DNA of 64,000 nt from Patiria pectinifera. Taxonomy: Eukaryota; Echinodermata; Asteroidea; Valvatida; Asterinidae. The stretch spans positions 3,697,717 to 3,761,716 of the forward strand of contig CM057150.1 of NCBI GenBank assembly GCA_029964075.1, written 5' to 3'. Positions 9,142 through 20,146 of the stretch are shown piece by piece. Each line of letters begins with the position of its first letter. The stretch's first letter is position 1. The notes beneath the pieces are model-generated. The model did no database searches and was not told the origin of the DNA. It saw only the letters and a program-made list of their open reading frames with translations. The position numbers were made by a program, and so were the translations under genes.

Positions 9142-12100
9142 GAGTCATTTCGTGTAAATACTTCATATAAGTGTCCACGCTCAAAAAATCTTTTATACTT
9201 TGTGGGATGAAAGGACTTTCGGAGCAAGTAACCACAATGGACTTTTTAATCCGATATGTTGCCCGTTGCCATGGTTACGGGCCATTATGTGTTTTGGCAA
9301 TTTTTCGGCAATTTTGAGGCTGCAAAAAAACATTTTTTGCGTTATTTTCAAAGGTCATCAAGCCAAACTGCAAAGTAATGACACAAAAGTATTTATATCA
9401 CGACAAAGTATCATCCTTACCCTTACAAGAAAAAAATTAAATCACTTCTGAAAAATCTCCTTTATATTACTTTTAGGCCCTATAATACAGCATGTTTTTA
9501 CAACTAGCAAAATTTCATTGTTTACCCCATTTTTATCCCTCCAAAATGGCACTTGCCAGGGCACTCAGAATAATTTCCTTTCGGCTATGGTTAGTTCAGA
9601 CATTGGTCTTTTCATATCTGGTGAGAACATTTTGGGTTATTGTATAGCCTTTGTCCAGTAGCGCTCCAAAAATGGTACATTTCACAAAAACCTTAAAAAT
9701 TGTATTTTCAGTGTTTTCCTTTTTTTGGGGGAAATAAACTTGTATAATTGGTATTGTTCATGAATCTGGCACATTTTCACAAACAAAATCAGACTGTTTA
9801 TCATTTTTAGACCATTGGATGAATAGTAGGTAGTGTACTTTCCCCCACACCGGCTAGGCCCTGCCCACTCCCCCTGTGCCACTGAATTTTGAATTTTGTA
9901 TGTTGCATAACGAAACAAATGTAAATAATATAATATGCAAGTGAACACTTTAGAAATAACATAGACTTCCTTTTCACAGCCTCCCCTTTCCCCACCCCCG
10001 GGGGCATTGCTTGGGGTTGAGGGTGGGGTGCGGGTGCGACCACCCACCAATAACTTAGCATTGTCGGTATAATCATTGTCACATGGGCAAAACTCATGTG
10101 CTTGCAAGCCGCAATGAATAATAATGGCCATATCCATTGTCATCTGATTGAAGTGCACCATTTTTCAAATGATGTCCAGTCCGTCCCCTCCCAGCTACGC
10201 CCCGCCCCTTCCTTTGCCACCAAATTCAGATTTTGATTTCTGCATGTAGTTGCCTAAATTAAATTGTAAATACTAGATTTATAATATTAGATCAATTTGA
10301 AAGTGAACTTTTTACGATCTACACCAACAGCCGTCGCACAGATGGCCCCTTCCCCTGCCACCCCCACTCCCAAAGCTCAAAGAGAACCACGCCCTCTTTT
10401 AGTGGAAGTGTCCTCCAAATGTGTATTTGCCTGATCAACATGAAGTTTTGTGGCACCAAATACACTTCTGTAGCTTATTATTACCATGGCAACCGTTGTC
10501 AAGACTTCGGTGCTTATAAACTTAAGTCAAAAATACTTCCATTTTCGAAGCCTATCACGGAAGTATTATCCTATGACTGAAATTCATGGCTATATAATTA
10601 ACAACAATACATGCTCAGTATAAACGTGGCCACCATTGGTGCGAATAGCGCATGTAGTTTTCACCTTTCAATCTGTACCATTTTGTTTGTTTTGATGTAC
10701 GTTTCTTTTTGTTATTACATGAAAAATTGCAGAGCATTAAATAACATCACCGCATTTGTGTATATTTACTTTAGTTTTGCCAATTCGGGTTGAAAACCCA
10801 CACATTTTTGGAATAAAATCAGTAATTATAAGTCCCTATGGCAGTGACGAAGAATGCATACAATTGCTTGACAGGGATGAATGTTTACACAGAAATACAG
10901 AAATTATGCCCAACATGTTATCTAGACAAGAGTTTGGAAAAAATATATAAAAAAAAACACCTCTAGTGGTAACAGCAATAGAACCAAGAATGTCATAGTT
11001 GTCAAGTTTATTTTTTTTAATTAACACAATAACAAGACATTCCCTGCTTGTATACAAACAAACCCTGTGATTAATAAGCACCAATACATTTAGATTGCTT
11101 GCAATGTAACAATGGATGCATGCACCACAGAAGTGTGGCCATGTTCACTGCTGATGACAGTTTAGAAGGGACTCAAAATGTCATGCTGATTAAGAAATTA
11201 CGATTTTGGAGGGCATAACAGCACCCATAACGATACTCTATTCGACTGTATATGTGCTTGATCTGACCATATTTACACGTTCAATTCAATCAATCAATAT
11301 AGAGGCTATTTTGAGTTTTCACTAGAGTGATAGTTGTTTTAAAGTACATGTATTTTAATATCAAAATATGCGTTATTTGATCTCTTAATCGCCATATCAC
11401 TTCTCTGTTTTGAAAATAATAACATAAATGCAATTTTGTTAAAACAAATTTCAACATTATGTACATGTACCATGTACATGTATCCATATTACACTCCCCC
11501 CCCCAACGCTTTCCAGATATTCCAAACCACTCCCACGTGGACAAAAAAAAATTGCGAAACCTACATAGTGTGTGTAAATATGTGGACTTTCCGCAAGGCA
11601 ATATGTATCTTAACAATAATACATATTCTGTACAATTCTTTGGAAGTTGAGGGGTTGTTGCTCATAATGAGCACTGGAGTAGGAAGATGGATGACAGGGG
11701 GTGGGCTGTGAGACGGGTACGCCTGTTGGTGTAGATTATGAAAGCTTCACTGGCAAATTGACATCTATTTACAATATTAATTTAGGCAAAAACATGCAGA
11801 AATCAAAATCTGAATTTGGTGGCAAGGGAAGGGGCGGGGCCTAGCTGGGAGGGGAGGACTGGACATCATTGGAATGATGGTTCACTTCAATCAGAGGACA
11901 GTGGATATGGCCATTATTCATTGCGGCTTGCAAGCACATGAGTTTTGCCCAAGTGACAATGATTGTACCGACAATGCCTAGTTATTGGTGGGTGGTCACA
12001 CCCCATCCTCAACCCCAAGCAATGCCCCCAGGTTGGGGGAAGAGGAGGTTGTGAAAAGGAATTCTATGTTATTTCTAAAGTGTTCACTTGCATATTTACA

Positions 12101-12628
12101 TTTGTTTCGTTATGCAACATACAAATTCGAAATTCTGTGGCATAGGGGGAGTGGGCGGGGACTAGCCAGGTGTGGAGGGAAGTACACGACCTACTATTCA
12201 CCCAAATGATCTAAATATGATACACAGTCTAATTCTGTTGGTAAAAATGTGCTAGATTCATGAACAATACCAAATATACAAGTTATTACTCAAAACAAAG
12301 GAAATCACTGAAAATAAACTGTTTAATGTTTTTGTGAAATGTACCATTTTAAGGATGATACTTTGTCGTGATATAGTTACTTTTTTGACATTACTTTGCA
12401 GTTTGGCTGGATGACCTTTGAAAATAACGAGAAAAATGAATTTTTGCAGCCTCAAAATTGCCGAAAAATGGCCAAAACACATAATGGCCCGTAACCATGG
12501 TAAAGGGCAAAATAAAAGTTTAAAAAGTCTATTTTGGTTACTTGTCCCCTTAGTCCTTTCGTCCCACAACGTTTAAAAAATTGTTTTGAGCGTGGACACT
12601 TATATGAAGTATTTACACGAAATGACTC
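9142..12628. mobile_element. Long-inverted-repeat DNA element at a TTAA target
   Basis: The 3487-bp element starts GAGTCATTTCGTGTAAATAC and ends with its mirror CACGAAATGACTC. The arms run about 1.1 kb on the left (to about 10330) and 0.9 kb on the right (from about 11735), with a core of about 1.4 kb. The duplicated block at 62428-64000 gives the empty site, reading AGCTTAACTAAATT near 63850. Here the right flank is TTAA and the left is TTAC, so a TTAA target duplication with one change fits. TTAA suggests the piggyBac group, but no transposase is seen. Open frames in the arms, such as 9200-9451, are repeated in mirror image and I do not call them genes. Confidence 0.88.
10330..11735. other. 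Core of the TTAA element, no gene seen
   Basis: About 1.4 kb of AT-rich sequence lies between the inverted arms. The open frames are short and show no known domain. Confidence 0.6.
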
Positions 12629-12790
12629 TTAACTAAATTAAGTCCAGTGCGGACAGCCGTTAAACTTTCCAATTGTCAAGTGTCGACTGTTGATTGTAAT
12701 TGTTACGTTCTGCAGAAGTAAGTTGTTTAGAGCCAAAACACGATAAAATTGCATTGCTTGTTTTGAGTTCCCGCAGGCCGACATTAATCC
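12629..12790 (+). repeat. Duplicated block, copy 1, right part
   Basis: TTAACTAAATTAAGTCCAGT onward matches 63852-64000, the end of the window, through GTTACGTTCTGCAGAAGTAAG. In copy 2 a short segment, GTGCGGACAG..CGTTAA, is repeated once more. The sequence from here to about 12985 shows no other recognisable feature. Confidence 0.82.
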
Positions 12791-12987
12791 AAATGCAGAC
12801 ACACATTAGTTTAACCACAGTCACTCACTGTAACTTTTTTTTTTGCAAAATTACGTCCAATGGAAAGCAGCTGTGTGGCGTTATCCCTGATTCCAATGCG
12901 GGTTTATGGCATCTGAATGGAGCCCTTGAACACAGATATTGACAAACGGGGAAACTGTAAAAATACATAACATTGAGGGTTATAAAT

Positions 12988-13185
12988 TGATAGCTCACGT
13001 GGCAGAGCTCTGGACGGTAATCCGGAGGTCACAGGTTCAAACCCAGCTGCAGTCAATTTCTTTGTTAAACTTAAACAGCTTTGTGCGGAGAATCAGAATT
13101 GGTGGCTGAATACAAGAAAATGACTGAGAGAGCGATTGTCCAGCTTGGGCCATTGTTGGTGATTAACCCACTTTATCAATAGACC
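12988..13185 (+). mobile_element. tRNA-derived SINE, copy 1
   Basis: The head has A-box-like TAGCTCACGTGGCAGAGC and an exact B box GGTTCAAACCC at 13034-13044, the internal polymerase III promoter of tRNA-like SINEs. The body shares GAGAATCAGAATTGGTGGCTGA and GATTGTCCAGCTT with the copy at 52909-53090. It is not a true tRNA gene: no acceptor stem closes. Confidence 0.8.
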
Positions 13186-13405
13186 TTTATCATGCTGCCA
13201 CCATTTCAGTCATGTTCCCTGTATCCCTATCACAGTACTGAATAAATGTGTTTTCTGAAAAAGGAACTAGACTAATTTTCCTTCCAGCCTCGCTTTGGTT
13301 ACGTTGATTTGGATGGGACAAAATTAAGATGGCGCAACATGATAATGGTCTGTGGTGACTTTAAACTACATGTTTGTTGGTGGTCCCCTATTATTCCCCC
13401 TACAT

Positions 13406-13645
13406 GCAAGGGCGGATCCGGGGGGGGGGGGAAAGGGGGTCATCCCCCCCCCCCCTATTTTTTTTTTTTTTTTTTTTTTTTTATGTGACATCGCAATAAA
13501 GGCAGGCAATGAGTACACCACCATCTTTTCCTCAAAAAAAAATTGGTTAAATCAGAAATTGCCTCAGATCGCACCACAGCCCAAAAAAAATTGGGCGCCG
13601 CCCCCCCCCCCCCCAAAAAAAATTGTGTTCTGGATCCGCCCTTGC
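13406..13645. mobile_element. Small MITE with GCAAGGGCGGATCC ends
   Basis: GCAAGGGCGGATCC at 13406 is mirrored by GGATCCGCCCTTGC ending at 13645. The 240-bp inside is dominated by G, C, T and A homopolymers and codes for nothing. TACAT flanks on both sides suggest a short target duplication. Confidence 0.75.
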
Positions 13646-13724
13646 TTACATGCTTAATATCATTCCAAGTTTCATACTACTGGCTGTTGTAACAACTACA
13701 GCATTTACGTTGTAATAATGTACA

Positions 13725-13990
13725 GGGTGTATTTTCAAATGGCTATATCTACAGAACTGCATGTCCGATTTGGTTGTAACTCGGTATGTTCAGAGACCAG
13801 GATGTTACCAGTATTGATGAAAATTGAAGGAGCGTAATAATGACGTCATTACATGCCATATCCACATCACATAAAGGTGCATATTTTAAAGACCCCTAGG
13901 TCCGATTTGGTTGTAACTTTGTATGTACCTCAACCGGGATGTTCTATAAATGAAAATTAAAGTGACATCAAGATGACGTTATTGAATGTC
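13725..13990. repeat. Two diverged tandem units of about 135 bp
   Basis: GTCCGATTTGGTTGTAACT and a following GGGATGTT/AGGATGTT motif recur at about 13767 and 13900, with similar surroundings including ATGACGTYATT. It is non-coding. Confidence 0.6.
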
Positions 13991-14230
13991 TTGTATCGTC
14001 ACACTAAATGCGCATTTTCAAAAAAAGGGAAATCACATTCAAAGGGCTTATATGAACAAACTATGAACTGCAATGACCATTATTATGGTTTTATCATAAA
14101 CTATGGCTGTAAGCTTTACAATCCATTGATACATGTTACTTGGAAGCATACCTCTGGTCATGCATCACTGAGTTTCATTGTTGTGAAAAATTGCAATTTA
14201 GGGGTTTTTCTTTGTGGTTTTTGTTGACAG

Positions 14231-14313
14231 GCTCCTTTCTTTGGCCATTATCGTCCTGCACTTGTCTTCCGTGTAGATATTTCCTCACTTGATCGGACCA
14301 GACTCAATACAAG
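14231..14313 (+). other. Putative cassette 5'-leader exon, copy a
   Basis: An 83-nt segment lies between a good acceptor (TTTTTGTTGACAG) and the donor GTAGGC. It has no ATG. The 3' half, CACTTGATCGGACCAGACTC, is nearly identical in the copy at 16127 and close in the copy at 28601. Confidence 0.6.
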
Positions 14314-16126
14314 GTAGGCACCTCTTAGTCCCAGGTTACATTTTCAGGTCATCCGACTAAAAACTACCATAGTGACACTCTTGTCTTTGTACTTTTCTAT
14401 TTTGAACCATTTTGCTGAATTTGAAAATTCAAACGAAAAGCCGATAAAGAAGTCGAAACCTCTTCCATGGTCCTAGCATTCTATTTTAAGTATTTTCAAA
14501 GGAACGAATGGATAACGGTATCAAGTACATTGCAACAACCTGAAACATCTAGGAACCCAAACACCTAAAAAGAAAAATACACCCTTTGAATATTACTGAT
14601 AGAAATGTTAATGGGGAAAAGTGACTCTCGGCAAGTTTCAAAACATCATGGAACTTCTGAAACCTTTAAAAATTATTTTATGACAAAGACATGTTTCCTT
14701 ATATTCAAATTAGATGCTCAATCCTCGCAACTACCAATCAACCAGGTAAAAGTTCATTGTAGACCTACTTTTTTTTATCATACATTAGTGCCAGTAATAT
14801 ACCAAGTAAATACAGCAAACTGCCTGAATGCAGATAACAGCCACTTAAGGTAAAGGGCTACAAAGTAAGGAACAGAGATTGGTACCAGGGTCGCCTGTCC
14901 CTGAAACCAAACAGCACACCTGGGTGGCGCAGTGGCCGGGAGATAAATTGTACATGCTATGTGCATGACCTGATCTTATAGCACCACAAAGAACTCATGA
15001 CAGATTTTGTTTTAATGAAGAATCACTTGGGCGATGACAGGGCTACCAACAGAGATATTTTGTAATAATACTTGTACTCTACACCCATATGTCCATTCAA
15101 GTAATGATGCATTTAATGTAGGGTTTCGTCGTCAAATTCTACAAAACTGCACACAGTTTTTAAAAGTAAAATCTGAAATGAGTGGCATAAATTACATGAA
15201 ATTAGCACCACACGTCTACATTTATGTTGTTGCCATAGGACTCTTTGCATTATAACTCCTTTTATTAGATGTTTCATTAACTCCTACTAATTTGTGCATT
15301 TTAGATACTTTTGGAAACAAAAACAAAGACAAAATGTTGAGTGTAGATACATATATGCGAAAAATGTTTGTCAATTCAAGACATTAAATACTTGATCATC
15401 ATCTTCAAACTGACTTTGACGATACTGAATGAACTTAACAATCACTTGAATTTTAACGATCTTATTTGAACCGTCGAGTGAATGTTCCGAGATGAGAACG
15501 ACCCCTTTTAACGAATAGTCTATAAACATAACATTCGTATTCAACTAAAACTGAACGAGCAACACATTGAATTGGCTGGGAAATCCTAAAGTAATTAAGA
15601 TGTACTTGTTTTGATTGTTCTTATTAAAGACGATTCAGGCTGTTCGAGTCACACTCTGCAGTATTATAATTAAAAAAACACTATGATAATAAAGCAAAAT
15701 CATTGTCATCCCGTCATCTTAGCAACAACATTTTTAAAATGAAAGAGAGAAAAAAAGCACAAAAAAAAATAAATACCCAAAAAACATCAGTCAAACATCA
15801 AAACAAGAAAAACGTCAGTATTAAGCAATTAAGCGTATCTGTACCAGATACTAAATACACATCAAGTACGCCCCCTCGCGCAGTAACAAACAAAGCACTT
15901 GAGATCAGATTATCTGTACACAAATATAATTTATCAGCCTAATGGGTGCGCGTGATTTGTCTGTACACGCCACCCTTCACGATGTGGTCACATTCTTGTC
16001 AACAGGTTTTTTTTTCCATTCAACTTGTATGCTTTATTCCACCAAAATCCTCCTTTTTCTTTCTGTACATCTGCATTAATTTGGGTACAAACAGATCCGC
16101 TGTGCAAGCAGACTGGTTCCCAGTCT

Positions 16127-16209
16127 GCATATTATCGACATTATCGTCATCCCCCACTTGTCTTTCGTATAGATATTTCCTCACTTGATCAGACCAGACT
16201 CAATACAAG
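16127..16209 (+). other. Putative cassette 5'-leader exon, copy b
   Basis: The 3' part matches copy a closely and keeps the donor GTAGGC at 16210. The left boundary is uncertain; the acceptor region differs from copy a, and CAG at about 16112 is a possible site. There is no ATG. Confidence 0.5.
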
Positions 16210-17559
16210 GTAGGCACCTCTTAATCCCAGGTTACATTTTCAGGTCATCCGACTAAAAACTACCTTAGTGACATCTTTGTCTTGGTACTTTTCTATATTG
16301 AACCATTTTGCTGAATTTGAAAATTCAAACGAAAAGCCGATACAGAAGTCGAAACCTCTTCCGTGGTCCTAGCATTCTACTTTATGTAACTTCAAAGGAA
16401 CGACTGGCTAATGGTATCATGTACATTGCAACAACCTCAAACATCTAGAAACCAAAACACCCAAAAGAAATACACCCTTTGAATATGACTGATATAAATG
16501 TATTACATGTCTTGGGATAAAGTGGCTCTCGGCAAGTGTCAAAACATCATGGAACTTCTGAAACCTTTTAAAATTCTTTTATGACAAAGACATGTTTCCT
16601 TAAATTCAAATAAGATGCTCAATCCTCGCAACTACCAGTAAATCCAGGTAAAAGTTCATTGAAGACCTACATTTTATCAGACATTAGTGCCAGAAATATA
16701 ACAAGTACATACCACAAACTGCCTGAATGCAGATAACAGCCACTCATGGTAGAGGGCTACAAAGCAAGGAACAAAGATGGGCACAAGGGGTCGCTTGTCC
16801 CTGAAACCAAACAGCTCACATGAAAGGTGTTGTAGAGGTATATTGTACGTACAATGTGCAAGACCTAATCCGGCACCACAAGGAACCCATGACAGACCTT
16901 TTTTTAACGAAGAACCACTTGGGCAAGGACAGGGTAGCCAACACACAGATGTAATAATACCTCTACTACCTATTTGTCAATTCAGGTATTGAAAATGCAT
17001 TTAATATTGGATTTCGACGTCAAACTCTACAAATCTCCACGCGATTTTAAAAGCAAAATCTGAATCAAGTGGCATAAATTACATGAAATTAATACTACAT
17101 GTGTAAATGTATGTTTTTGGCATGGGAATCTTTGCATTATAATTCCCTTCATTAGTTTGTGCATTTCAGTAACTTTTGTAAAAAAAAAAAAATGTTGAAT
17201 GTCGACATGTGAAAAATATTTGTCAGTTAAAGACATTGAATTGTCTTGATCAACATCTTCAAACTGACTTTGAACGACCTTAACGATCACTTGAATTTAA
17301 ACGGACTTTTTTGTCGAGTAAATGTTCCAAGATGAAAAAGAACGACCCCTTTTAATGATTGAAGACTGATGCAACATATTATTCAAATGAAACTGATTGA
17401 GCCACGCATTAAATTGTCCGGGAAATCCTACAGTAAGATCTTGTTTCGACTGTTCTTATTCAAGACAACTCAGGCTGTTAGAGTCACAACTCTGAAGTAT
17501 TATACTAAAAAAAAAAACAATCATGATAATAAAACAAAAATCATTGTCATCCCGTCATC

Positions 17560-17563
17560 GTAG
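17560..17563. repeat. 4-bp target-site duplication of LTR element 2, left
   Basis: GTAG precedes the LTR and recurs at 27183-27186. The related sequence near 15715 (TCTTAGCAACAAC) shows the uninterrupted form of the site. Confidence 0.85.
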
Positions 17564-18531
17564 TGTAGCGCGACAGACCGCTGCCACCATTTAGCGAAAT
17601 AACCCGAGTCCGTTTGGCCGAAATATACCGCCGACTTCCAATGTAGTAGCTCACAAATCAGATGGGGGAAGGGGTAATTAAATAATAGACAAGGACAAAG
17701 GAATTATATTGGACACTGACAACTGGGTTTCATGTGCTGTAATAAAAGATATAGATTTATTCAATACTCAGTAGGGCCTGTGATTAAGGGGTGTGCATAT
17801 GTGAATTAATGTGCCTCTTATTTGCTATGTGGGAGCCTCCTGTGGGGGGCTTATTGTGCACCGCGCCTCCTATAACAAAGGGGTTGCAGCCGCTTGTAAC
17901 GAGCGCCTCTAGTGCACCCGGCTCTCCTCTGTGCTCTGGCCGCGACTGCTCATGCAGCCTCCAGTGAATCCTAGTAAGATCCAGTCAGCCTCCAGTAGCT
18001 CGCTGTGATCCCGATCCCAGTGAGGGACCAGCGGTACCCGGATCGTGAGTCAGCCTCCCGATCCTGTCCCGATGGACATGCGTAGCCCAGATCCTGAGTA
18101 AGCCTCCTGTAGCTCCTGTGAATCCCGGTTAGATCCAGTCAGCCTCCAGTAGCTCGCTGTGATCCCGATCCCAGTGAGGGACCAGCGGTACCCAGACCGT
18201 GAGTCAGCCTCCCGATCCTGTCCCGATGGACGTGTAGCCCAGATCCTGAGGAAGCCTCCTGTAGCTCCTCCTCGCGCCGTGCACGACTGGAGTCCCGCTT
18301 CCGCAGTTCAGCTAACCAGCTATACTCACCAAGTCAACTTGCCCGGCGAGTCCCACCCGAGAGAGAGAGAGAGCGCGCGCGATACGCTCGGCTTTTAAAG
18401 CCGTGCCGCGGACGTAGCAGTGAGTCCTACATTGCGGACGTGGAAGAACCACGACTGTGCTGCGCGCCTAGCGCGCGGCGATAGCGCCCTCTTTTGACGC
18501 CTTTATACAGCGCAGAGCTGATTTCGCTACA
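17564..18531 (-). repeat. 3' LTR of element 2 (968 bp)
   Basis: The LTR runs from TGTAGCG to CGCTACA on the + strand. It contains an internal tandem duplication of about 150 bp (near 17970-18270), a minus-strand polyadenylation signal (TTTATT at 17756-17761) and a TTTAAA promoter-like motif near 18396. GCCTC occurs eleven times. Confidence 0.95.
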
Positions 18532-18545
18532 CAGCCTCCTTCTTT
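18532..18545 (-). other. Polypurine tract of element 2
   Basis: On the - strand, AAGAAGGAGGC runs directly up to the 3' LTR, the expected place for the plus-strand primer. Confidence 0.75.
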
Positions 18546-18977
18546 GCTTAGCCGTCCCGGCTATATCAGCTAAACTTAAATTCAATACAAGAAATCAGAT
18601 ATGCACCTCACACTTGGCCCAATTTAATAAACATTACTGTTACAAAGTCATGGCGCCTCTTTAATAGCGCCTCATAAGGTGTGCCTACCATTCAGTAGAC
18701 CTGCCTCTGTCGCCTCATAATTAAGGGCAACAGCACGTTTTAATAATTCGCTTAACTTTACGATAACACAGGCAGATCTTGTGCCTAGGAGTAAATTCAA
18801 CTTTATTAAACTCTTATAAACTTTATAAACACCTTAATTGCAAAACACTTCAAAACTTTATGAATGTGAACGAACTCTTATTGAAACTTTAGTGAACACT
18901 TATTAAAACTTTAACTTTAAACTTGCTCGAACAATATCGAAACTTTTGGGCTAACAATTAGGGTAAGCACACAGGGC
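18546..18977. other. Untranslated region between zinc-finger ORF and 3' LTR of element 2
   Basis: This AT-rich stretch has repeated AACTTTA/ACTTTATAAAC motifs and several GCCTC words. No coding signal is seen. Confidence 0.6.
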
Positions 18978-20021
18978 CTACACGATGAGGTCGTACACCC
19001 GTTCCTCCTTCGTCTCGCACAGTAGTACGCCCTTTTCATAAGTAGTGGTGGTTACTGTTTCCTTAATCTGCCTGATCTTGCCCTCCAGCAGCTTTCCTAG
19101 GGGTTGCATGACGGTGCGTTCGGGCTGGTCCTTGGCCCGAGCCTTCGGTGGCGCCTCCTCATCGTCGTCGTCGCTGGAAATTGTCAAGTCTTCCTCCAGT
19201 TGGTCGAGACTAGCCTTGGAAAGTTGGGGCCTCTCTTCTTGTGGGAATAGGCTGCAAGAAGCAGCCGGCGACAGGCACGCATCGTCCTCTGGGCCAGGGC
19301 GATGCGCGATGCTGAGGTCCATTGGTGCGTTGTCCTCCTGTTCCCAGCCTGTGGGTGTCTTCGGGGCTTCTGGGCTATCCTGAGGCGGTTCCCAGCCGGC
19401 CATCTCGTTTTCTAGGAGTTGTTTCGCCTCCATCCACGATGTAGCATCCTCCAAGCTGCGCCTAACTTCGACTTTCCTGCAAGCAGCCTCCTGAGTCAGC
19501 CTCTTCCGGGGAGGCGGACTGTCGCCTCTCCTGCTACTACTCCCCTCGCCAACCTCCTTGGTCAATCGCACTTCCACCCATCGGCGGGGCGCCTCAGCTG
19601 TTGGCCTCTTCCGCTCAGGTGCCGTTTCCTCCTGGCGGCTGGTTGCCGCTCGTTCCCCCTGCTTCCTAGCTACTCTCTCCTCCTCCGTCTCCAAGGCAAT
19701 CCCATCCACCTCGTCGAACCTCTCCGGGTGCTCCTGCCGGTAGTGGCGGCGCAGGTTGTCCTTACGGACCGTCTTGAGGCCACAAACCAGGCACCAGGCG
19801 TATAGCTTCGGCCCGTGCTCTGTTGCCATGTGCCGCTGCAGGCTCTGCCTCTGCTGGTACTCTAACGGGCACTCCTTGCACTCGTACGGAGGCGGCCTCT
19901 TCTCCTTCTTCTTTCCCTTCTTGCCCTTCTCCTCCTTTCGCTTCTCCGTCTTTTCTCCCGTCTTGTCTTTCTCCTCCTTGCGCTTCTCTTCCTTTTCTCC
20001 CATCTTGTCTTTTCCCGGCAT
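18978..20021 (-). CDS. Accessory C2H2 zinc-finger protein of LTR element 2 (347 aa)
   Basis: This open frame lies downstream of integrase, where other LTR elements may carry env. Residues 1-50 are Lys/Glu repeats (KEEKRKEEK and the like) resembling a nuclear localisation region. Two C2H2 fingers follow at about 52-105: CKECPLEYQQRQSLQRHM and CLVCGLKTVRKDNLRRH. The long acidic tail contains PMDLS, an exact match to the PxDLS motif of CtBP-binding proteins, and an LTISSDDDDEE stretch like SUMO-interacting motifs. No signal peptide or membrane segment argues for an envelope. Element 1 has fingers in the same place. A DNA- or RNA-binding role is likely from the fold; any regulatory role is inference. 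Confidence 0.8.
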   Translation of the reverse strand: MPGKDKMGEKEEKRKEEKDKTGEKTEKRKEEKGKKGKKKEKRPPPYECKECPLEYQQRQSLQRHMATEHGPKLYAWCLVCGLKTVRKDNLRRHYRQEHPERFDEVDGIALETEEERVARKQGERAATSRQEETAPERKRPTAEAPRRWVEVRLTKEVGEGSSSRRGDSPPPRKRLTQEAACRKVEVRRSLEDATSWMEAKQLLENEMAGWEPPQDSPEAPKTPTGWEQEDNAPMDLSIAHRPGPEDDACLSPAASCSLFPQEERPQLSKASLDQLEEDLTISSDDDDEEAPPKARAKDQPERTVMQPLGKLLEGKIRQIKETVTTTTYEKGVLLCETKEERVYDLIV

Positions 20022-20146
20022 GTTTCCCTTCCTTATCTCACTCCTTCCTCCTCGTTAGCTATTACTGAAGATTATCACCTAACAAGATAAAAGAAAACAA
20101 TCATTACTGTACAAGTATATACATGGGGTTCTCCTACATCGTGTGT

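Larger units (their letters stand above)
13990..17560 (+). repeat. Two tandem, diverged intron repeats of about 1.8 kb, each with a cassette exon
   Basis: Unit 1 (to about 15718) and unit 2 (15719-17560) share long stretches. Examples are the exon with its donor (14231, 16127), GAAAATTCAAACGAAAAGCC, CATGGAACTTCTGAAACC and ATGACAAAGACATGTTTCC. Further diverged copies lie at 27187-30780, 30805-35915, 35917-36520, 36533-38144 and 54709-56276. A handy anchor is TAGCAACAAC...AAATGAAAGA. I see no coding potential; it is probably intron of TRIM-A multiplied together with its leader exon. Confidence 0.75.

Noticed and set aside
9200-9451. Open frame mirrored by 12258-12569
   Set aside because: Both lie in the inverted arms of one transposon; similarity follows from the arms being copies, and no domain is recognisable.
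12988-13060. tRNA gene
   Set aside because: A and B boxes exist but no acceptor stem or cloverleaf closes, and a second copy with a shared body shows it is a SINE.
13401-13660. Sequencing artefact in the homopolymer-rich stretch
   Set aside because: The 14-bp exact inverted ends and the flanks fit a MITE; homopolymer lengths may still be inexact.
18978-20021. Envelope gene of LTR element 2
   Set aside because: No signal peptide, membrane segment or glycoprotein features; the protein is charged and has C2H2 fingers.
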